6,484 bases of DNA from CAZMLC01 sp964567125 (GTDB lineage: Bacteria; Verrucomicrobiota; Kiritimatiellia; RFP12; UBA1067): assembly GCA_964567125.1 (NCBI GenBank), contig CAZMLC010000112.1, positions 1 to 6,484 on the forward strand, in the 5' to 3' direction. Below the pieces are notes generated by a model. That model ran no database searches and was not told where the DNA came from. It saw only the letters and a program-made list of their open reading frames with translations. Below, piece after piece: positions 1-6,000 of this stretch. Position 1 is the first letter of the stretch, and each line of letters opens with the position of its first letter. Position numbers and translations under genes: made by a program.

Positions 1-1338
1 TCGCTGGATCTGGGCGGCACATCGGTGTCGGTGACGCGCCTTTCCGGCACAGGGACCATTTTCAACCGGTTGAGCCGTCCTGCGGTGATGGAGATCAACG
101 CGGAGCAGTCGTATCCCTTTGGCGGTGCGATTTCTGGTGCGGTGCAGATTGTCAAGACCGGTGCGGGGGCACTGACGCTCGGGAGCCGTATGCCGTGCGG
201 GGATCTCTCTGTTGAATCGGGCACGTTGCGTCTGGTTTCGTCCGCCCCGGACGTACCGGGATTAGCCTATAGTCTTGATGCATCGGATTCGTCCTCGCTG
301 GTGATCACGGGCGGGGTTTATGTGACGCAGTGGAACGATGCGAACGGCGGTCCGATCAGTTTTGTTTCGACAAACGAGACCTTGCTTTGCCCGACCTATG
401 ACGCCACGCTTTTTGGCGGACGCGGGGGTGTCCGTTTCGGCATGAACAGTGCGCGCCGGCGCATGCTTGCGACGGCTGTGACAAATGCGCAGACGATCTT
501 TGTGGTCACTGCACCGGTGGATATTTTTGCGGACAATGCCGGTGTATGGGGAAAGAATATGGAAGATAAGGGCCTGCGTATTTCGGGGAACGCGTGGCGG
601 ACGATCGGGACGGATGCCAATGATTTCACGCACAACAGTTCGGAATATTACGTCAATGCGTTGCGGACCAATGTCTTTTTAGCAGGACGCGGCCATCTCT
701 TTTGCGGCATCGCGACGGCGCCCTGGACCGTGTTGGCGGCGATCGGTGACTATTGGTTCTCGTCGCAATACACAGGGCGTTACTACCGGGGCGACCTTGC
801 GGAGATCCGCGTGTATGACCGCGCGTTGCGGAGCGATGAACGGCAGGCCGTTGAAGCCTATCTCATGGCAAAATGGTTGCAGCCGGCAGGGGGAGGGACG
901 ATGCCCCTTGCGGATCAGACGATTCGTATTGCGAGCGGTGCGTCAGTCGATCTGACGGGTGGCGCGCAGCAGTGCCGCGCAGTTGAAGGTGCGGGTAGCA
1001 TCACGAACGGCACGCTGGTGGTGACGCAGTCCGTGAAACCGCAGGGCGTTCTGCAGCTGCCTGGTCAGGCGCAGTTGAGCGGAACGCTGCGGCTGCGCGT
1101 CTTCGCGGATAACAGCTGCGATCAGCTGACCGCTGCCGGTGCGTTGAGCCTGACCAATCTCGTACTGCAGCTGGAATTGCCGCAGACGCCTGGTCCTGCG
1201 CCCTATACGCTCGTGCAGGCCGGGGCGCTGACAGGGCCGTTCAAAGAAGCGCAGATCACGGCCCCATGGGCATTGCGGTACACCGAAACCGAGGTTCGTC
1301 TGACCTATATGACGGGGACGATCTTGATGGTGCGGTAG
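1..1338 (+). CDS. Large surface/secreted protein with autotransporter-type beta-strand repeat and LamG-like domain (5'-truncated)
   Basis: The frame is open from base 1, so the true start lies upstream and only the last 445 residues are seen (numbered from the window edge). Residues about 49-80 match the autotransporter-associated beta-strand repeat pattern: a VKTGAGALTLG strand followed by a SGTLRL strand. Residues about 88-293 look like a concanavalin/LamG-type beta-sandwich. It opens with YSLDASDSSSL and QWNDANGG and closes with GDLAEIRVYDRAL and an AVEAYLMAKWL helix, as in many planctomycete and verrucomicrobial surface proteins. Residues 294-445 form another Gly/Thr/Leu-rich beta-strand region ending TYMTGTILMVR. 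There is no autotransporter barrel, no PEP-CTERM motif, no LPXTG and no C-terminal hydrophobic helix, so the export and anchoring route is unknown. Inferred role: extracellular or cell-surface adhesion or carbohydrate binding. No catalytic residues are recognised. The next gene is 229 bases away, so this is probably a separate transcription unit. Confidence 0.85.
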   Translation, partial: SLDLGGTSVSVTRLSGTGTIFNRLSRPAVMEINAEQSYPFGGAISGAVQIVKTGAGALTLGSRMPCGDLSVESGTLRLVSSAPDVPGLAYSLDASDSSSLVITGGVYVTQWNDANGGPISFVSTNETLLCPTYDATLFGGRGGVRFGMNSARRRMLATAVTNAQTIFVVTAPVDIFADNAGVWGKNMEDKGLRISGNAWRTIGTDANDFTHNSSEYYVNALRTNVFLAGRGHLFCGIATAPWTVLAAIGDYWFSSQYTGRYYRGDLAEIRVYDRALRSDERQAVEAYLMAKWLQPAGGGTMPLADQTIRIASGASVDLTGGAQQCRAVEGAGSITNGTLVVTQSVKPQGVLQLPGQAQLSGTLRLRVFADNSCDQLTAAGALSLTNLVLQLELPQTPGPAPYTLVQAGALTGPFKEAQITAPWALRYTETEVRLTYMTGTILMVR

Positions 1339-1376
1339 AAAAAGGAGAAAACCGCTCAAAAAAAGGGGGAAAGTAC

Positions 1377-1406
1377 TCGACACATCGATTGGACGCATGC
1401 TAAATT
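1377..1406 (+). promoter_or_regulatory. Candidate sigma70-type promoter for the synthase operon
   Basis: TCGACA at 1377-1382 matches five of six bases of the TTGACA -35 consensus. After an 18-base spacer, TAAATT at 1401-1406 matches four of six of TATAAT, including the first T, the second A and the last T, and it is preceded by TG one base upstream (1398-1399), as in extended -10 elements. Transcription would start near 1413 and give a leader of about 155 bases. The location, in the only long gap and ahead of a two-gene cluster, supports it. The promoter consensus of this lineage is not known to me, so this is a pattern match only. Confidence 0.35.
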
Positions 1407-1512
1407 AATGAATTGTAAAGAACTAGGCAGGATTTTTGGACAATGCGTTCTTTTGATAAAAGGCATCAATCAACGATAGGCTTACCCCTGTTCGGCGGTT
1501 CCGGCCTTGAAA

Positions 1513-1538
1513 ACTGCGCGGGTGGAGACGTGCGCAGT
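1513..1538 (+). other. Small inverted repeat (hairpin) in the 5' leader
   Basis: ACTGCGC at 1513-1519 is the exact reverse complement of GCGCAGT at 1532-1538, giving a 7-bp GC-rich stem with a 12-base loop. It ends 17 bases before the AGGAGG ribosome binding site of the synthase gene. No T run follows, so it is not an intrinsic terminator. It may be a leader RNA structure affecting translation or stability, an operator-like dyad, or chance. Confidence 0.35.
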
Positions 1539-1555
1539 GTTGAGGTGTCTTGTGC

Positions 1556-1561
1556 AGGAGG
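1556..1561 (+). promoter_or_regulatory. Strong Shine-Dalgarno that fixes the synthase start
   Basis: AGGAGG is a perfect anti-16S match and sits six bases before the GTG at 1568. The in-frame TTG at 1550 lies upstream of this site and the GTG at 1562 directly abuts it, so neither can be served by it. This decides in favour of GTG 1568 as the start. Confidence 0.85.
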
Positions 1562-1567
1562 GTGCGT

Positions 1568-3034
1568 GTGAGCGAAGAGGTAGAGGCAAAACAGGTGGTT
1601 CACGGCAAAAAATGCCGCTGCGAGAGTTGCAAGCTCTCGGTGAACGTGGTTGGCACGCAACCGCCGTCGATTTGTCCCTATTGTCGCAAAGCGCTGGTGG
1701 TAACCGCTACGGAGCTTCAGGTTGCGGAACCCTATCCTGTGCCGACGCGCGAGGAGGTGACATCGCGCATTCGCAATCTTTATCAGAAACAGCCGATGTG
1801 GCTGGTTTTTCTGATGGCGGGTATTGCGGTCACGATGTTGGCCAGTGCGGTCTTTCTGCAGCTGCGCAACGTGGAGAACTATTGGTATCAGCCGATGGTC
1901 AGTATCTACTCCTTGTTTGCCGGTATTTTCGTGGTGTCGCGGTTCATCATCGCGGCGTTTTATGTGCCGCCTAAGAACCAGCAGTATGAACCGACGCTGA
2001 CGATTCTGGTGCCGTGCATGAACGAGGGCGATGCGATCCGGCAGACGCTGGAGCGTATTTTCGTTTCAGGATACCCGCGCGACAAATTGGAGGTGATTGC
2101 GGTCAACGACGGCTCAACGGACAACACGCTGGTTGAGATGCGCAAGGCGCAATCGCGCAATCCTAACCTGGTGATTGTTGACTTTGAGAAGAATCGCGGG
2201 CTTTGTCATGGTTGGGGAATCGCGATGTTGATTGCGCGCGGCGAGTTTATTGTCTGCGTGGATTCAGACACCTTTATTTTTCCCGGTTCGCTCAACAAGA
2301 TCGTGCAAGGGTTTATCGATCCGCGCGTCGGTGGAATCTCCGGCCATTGCGACGTTGAAAATGCGCATGTGAACATGCTGACCAAGATGCAGGACGTGCG
2401 TTATTACTTTTCCTACAAAATTATGAAGGCGGCGGAGAGCGTGTTTGGAGCGGTAAGCTGTCTGCCCGGGTGTTTTTCGGCCTATCGGCGCGTCTGCGTG
2501 CTGTCGGTGTTGGATGAATGGATCAACGCAACCGTGTGGGGTACGCGCGGCAACTATGCGGATGATCGTTCGCTGACGAATTTGATTTTGCGCGATTATA
2601 AAATCGTCTATGATGATGAAGCGTTAGCGACGACCATTGCACCGGAAAAGTGGAGCGTTTATACACGGCAGCAGACGCGCTGGATGCGCTCGTACTTGCG
2701 CGAGATCTGGAAGAATGGGCTTTTCATGTGGCGCAAGCATCCGGTGCCCGCGATTTCCTGGTATGCGATGATGTGGATGCCGATTGTCGAGCCTTTCATT
2801 ATGGTGCAGGCTATGATCATTGCGCCGATCCAGGCGGGATATATCACACCTTCCTATCTGGTTGGCGTGTTTGCGATTACCGCTGTCTGGTCGTTGCATT
2901 TTTTTGCTAAGACGGGACGGCGCTGGTGGTGGGCGGGAATGATTTTCACGCTGTCGTACATGGTGTTTTACAGTTGGCAGCTTTATTGGGCTTTGATCAC
3001 TCTTCGGGGTAAAAAATGGGGAACACGAGGATAG
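1568..3034 (+). CDS. Processive family 2 glycosyltransferase (exopolysaccharide synthase) with N-terminal zinc ribbon
   Basis: This 488-residue inner-membrane polymerase resembles NodC, hyaluronan synthase and PgaC. It would build a beta-linked polysaccharide from a nucleotide sugar on the cytoplasmic face and extrude the chain through its own membrane domain. Residues 16-39 form a zinc ribbon (C18-x2-C21 and C36-x2-C39, with an extra C16). Membrane helices lie near 78-98 and 111-133. The GT-A domain (about 143-372) shows PCMNEG at 149-154, VNDGSTDNT at 179-187, DSD at 232-234 (metal/nucleotide), GCFSAYR at 301-307 (acceptor side), ADDR at 331-334 (D333 the likely base) and QQTRW at 368-372 (QxxRW). 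Three C-terminal membrane segments lie near 396-422, 427-447 and 453-475, and the protein ends with a WGTRG tail. No PilZ domain follows, so direct c-di-GMP binding like that of BcsA is not apparent. The start is GTG 1568, set by AGGAGG. The next gene begins three bases after the stop. The sugar polymerised cannot be read from sequence; an N-acetylhexosamine is a guess from the family and the neighbour. Confidence 0.93.
   Translation: MSEEVEAKQVVHGKKCRCESCKLSVNVVGTQPPSICPYCRKALVVTATELQVAEPYPVPTREEVTSRIRNLYQKQPMWLVFLMAGIAVTMLASAVFLQLRNVENYWYQPMVSIYSLFAGIFVVSRFIIAAFYVPPKNQQYEPTLTILVPCMNEGDAIRQTLERIFVSGYPRDKLEVIAVNDGSTDNTLVEMRKAQSRNPNLVIVDFEKNRGLCHGWGIAMLIARGEFIVCVDSDTFIFPGSLNKIVQGFIDPRVGGISGHCDVENAHVNMLTKMQDVRYYFSYKIMKAAESVFGAVSCLPGCFSAYRRVCVLSVLDEWINATVWGTRGNYADDRSLTNLILRDYKIVYDDEALATTIAPEKWSVYTRQQTRWMRSYLREIWKNGLFMWRKHPVPAISWYAMMWMPIVEPFIMVQAMIIAPIQAGYITPSYLVGVFAITAVWSLHFFAKTGRRWWWAGMIFTLSYMVFYSWQLYWALITLRGKKWGTRG
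3027..3030 (+). promoter_or_regulatory. Ribosome binding site of the large extracytoplasmic protein, inside the synthase 3' end
   Basis: GAGG lies within the last codons of the synthase gene, seven bases before the ATG at 3038. The two genes are separated by only three bases (3035-3037), which indicates one transcript and probable translational coupling. Confidence 0.65.
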
Positions 3035-3037
3035 CGT

Positions 3038-6000
3038 ATGAGTAATGGTCCAAATAAACCGGCGAATTCATCGCAAGAGTCGTGGGCGCGACCCATCGCG
3101 CAGCGTAAGGATTCCCAGCTGCGCACGTGGTTGATCTGTCTCGGCGTCTTGTTGCTTTGCGTAGCGCTTTGGACACCGTTGCGTGCTCTCTGGACACGGC
3201 ACAAATACGTGCGGCCTGAGACGACGGTTGTTCGCGATGCGACCTCCTTTGTGGCGCTGGCGTTTCCAGGTGTTTCATCGGACAGTATGCGCATGGGGCT
3301 TTACGATGTGCCGACACCCGTTTTTGAGGAACAGATCAAGGAGCTTGCTGCGCGCGGCTATCAGGCGATTGATCTGGCGGATGTGCGCGCCTTTTACAAA
3401 GAGGGCAAGCTGTTGCCGCGCCGTGCCATTCTGCTGACCTTTGAACAGACGCGCAAGAGCTCCTATTTTGAGGCGCGTTCGATCCTCAATCGCTACGCGT
3501 GGAAGGCCGTCATGGGAGTCTGGTCAAAGCCGATCCAGCAAAAGGATGCGCAGTCTTTGCTGTGGCCTTACTTGCGCGACATGACGAAGCTGGGAACGTG
3601 GGATCTCGCGGCGCAGTCGTACGATGGTTTTCAGGCCATACCTGCGGGACCGAACGGGGAAAAAAACGCCTTTTTGTCGACCCCGATGTGGAAGTCTGTG
3701 CAGTATCGCTACGAAGCGCCTGATGAATTCATCGCCCGTATCCGCGGAGACCACGTCAAGATCATCGCGGATATTAAAAATGAGACGGGGGCTCCGCCAA
3801 TCGCCTATTTTTATCCCTACGGGAACTATGGCCAGCACGATGAAGAGGCGCGTGTGGTGCGCGAGACGAATTTGAAGCTGGTGGATCAGAATTACGCCTG
3901 CGGCTTTATTTTAGGCAGTCTGGGATTGAACACGCAGTACACGGATATGGCGCGGCTGAATCGCTTGCTGGTGAATCCGGGCTGGAGCGCGAAAACGTTG
4001 GTGGATTATGTGGATCATCTGCAGCCGTTTTCCGTGGAACAGGATCAGCGCGTCATCAATTTCAACGCCAATGACTGGGTGCAGGAGTGGGGCGGGGTCA
4101 CGAATCTTGAGGGCGACCTCGTGTTGCGCGCGGTGCCGGGCAGTAACCCGCTGAGCGTTCAGGATGCGGAAGAGACTTCGGGTGCCAAGGTCTGGCTTGC
4201 GGGCAGCGATTTGTTCCGCGACGGCTTTGTCTCGCTGCGTTTCAAGATGCGGCATGGACAATTCGCGGTCTATCTGCGGTGTACCTCATTCGGAGAGTAT
4301 ATCGCCTTTTCGTTGGATACGGCTGGACGCGCCACGATCCGGCAGCGTACACGCGGCGGCAACATCGTGACGCTGGCCTCGGACACGGTTGCCGATGAGG
4401 GGATCAGCGATTGCGCACTGCTCTTCGGCATGCGCGATAACAACATCTACGTGCTGCTGAATAAAAAGATGCTTTTCGGAGGACGCGTCTTAGCCGAGGG
4501 CATGCCTTCGTCCGGATTGATCGGCGTGAGTGTATGGGATGCGACAAAGGGCGTGGCTTCGGCCCGCGTTTCGTCGATGAAGGTTATTTTACCGAATCAA
4601 ACGCTGGTGACGTGGACGCCGGATATCGGACGGAACTCGGTGCATCTGGCCAGCTGGCTGCACGAGAATGCCTATCGGTTTTCACTGCTTGCGCCGCCCT
4701 GGCTGCATGTGGTTTCAAGCGCCTCCTTCACCTTGCCGACCTGGGACGTCGAGATGGTGGATACGATCGCGAAGATCAATTCAACGCCGGTGTATCCGCG
4801 TATTTTGGTGAGCGATGCCAGTTATTTGCAGGCCTTGTCGCAGAAGGATCTCTTGCAGGAGGTCAGGCATGCGAAAGGGCAGGGCGTTTTCGTCGATGCC
4901 TTAGACTGTCAGGTCTCGCAGATGTCGCAACTGTCGGATTGGTTGTTAAAACTTTATAACCAGCCGGACATGGAGGGCTTGAAACTCGTGATCCGGCTGC
5001 CGCTCGCGGCGGAGTCCATTCCTTCGACCGGCAATTTGATGGAACGGCTGAAGAACGCGTTGCTGGTGGGCGATTTTACCCATCCGGTGTTGGGATTGAC
5101 CTGGGCGCGGCAGGGCATTGTTCTGCCTGTTGAAAACGAGGGCGGCGGTGGCCCCCTTGAACTGTATTATCAGATCAACACCTCCATGAGCCGGACCGAA
5201 GAGACGACGGAAATGAAGGCGGATCGGTTGCGGAAGAGCGGCTTTGACGCCTTTGCCCAGGGACGCTATACGGATGCGATTACCGCCTGGTCGGAGTGGA
5301 GCGTGCTCTGTCCGCACTTGCCGTCGCCGCATGCGCTGAAGGGCGATGCGTATATCCGGTTGAAGCAGTACGACGATGCCTTGGAGTCCTACACGACCAG
5401 TCTGGCGATCAATCCGGGACAGGTCGATCTGGCGTTGCGGCGGTCGCGCCTTTTGGAGAAGATGGGACGCAAAGACGAACAGGCTGAGCAGTTGAATTTG
5501 TATGCGCGCACCTTCCCTGGCGTTTCGGCGATTGTGATTGAACAGGCCAAGTGGTTGCGCGAGAACAAACGGTTATCAGAGGCCTGTACGCTCTTGCGCA
5601 AACTGGTGGTTGAGCGTCCGGATGAGATCGAGGCGCGTCAGATTCTGCAAGGGATGCTGACTGATCCATTGGAACGGTACCGGAACTTAAATGGCTTCGC
5701 GGATATGGCGCGCAAGGGCAATACGAGCCATTTCGGTTTTGGTCGGGTCCTGATGAATTCCGATTTGCTCTCGATCCGTGAGGCGGGGGTCTTCTTCCCG
5801 CTGATTCGCGATATCGCCAGTACCTCGACGAGCCGCGCCTCGCGCCAGCTGTTCATGGACTTTTTGCCGTTGGATAAGCTTGTTTTCGAGTCGTTCAAGA
5901 CGGGCAAGCTGTCGGATGATTGGATCTCTTTCGGCAACAGCATCAGTTCCGAGGTCGGGGGCCGGTTTGAGCTGCGCGCAGGTTCGGATATGGCCGAGGC

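Larger units (their letters stand above)
1339..1567 (+). other. Non-coding leader/intergenic region upstream of the polysaccharide operon
   Basis: This 229-base gap begins with a purine-rich A/G stretch just after the stop codon, continues as an AT-richer segment (about 1395-1465), and becomes GC-rich before the synthase gene. No convincing coding frame and no tRNA or known riboswitch core was recognised. No intrinsic terminator for the upstream gene is visible on the + strand, because no GC hairpin is followed by a T run. It contains a candidate promoter (1377-1406), a small inverted repeat (1513-1538) and a strong ribosome binding site (1556-1561), each listed separately. Confidence 0.7.

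Noticed and set aside
1332..1355. GCGGT/ACCGC inverted repeat around the first stop codon as a terminator
   Set aside because: The stem is only 5 bp with a 14-base loop, and an A run rather than a T run follows on the + strand, so it is not an intrinsic terminator for the upstream gene.
943..1398. Minus-strand open frame of 151 codons
   Set aside because: It is antisense to the well-supported surface-protein gene, has an Arg/Gln-rich composition, and shows no motif or ribosome binding site that I can see.
1550..1567. Upstream in-frame TTG/GTG starts for the synthase
   Set aside because: The TTG at 1550 precedes the AGGAGG site and the GTG at 1562 abuts it. Only GTG 1568 has correct spacing.
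1507..1974. Plus-strand open frame of 155 codons overlapping the synthase start
   Set aside because: It is out of frame with the synthase, whose zinc ribbon and membrane helices occupy the same bases. The strong ribosome binding site serves GTG 1568.
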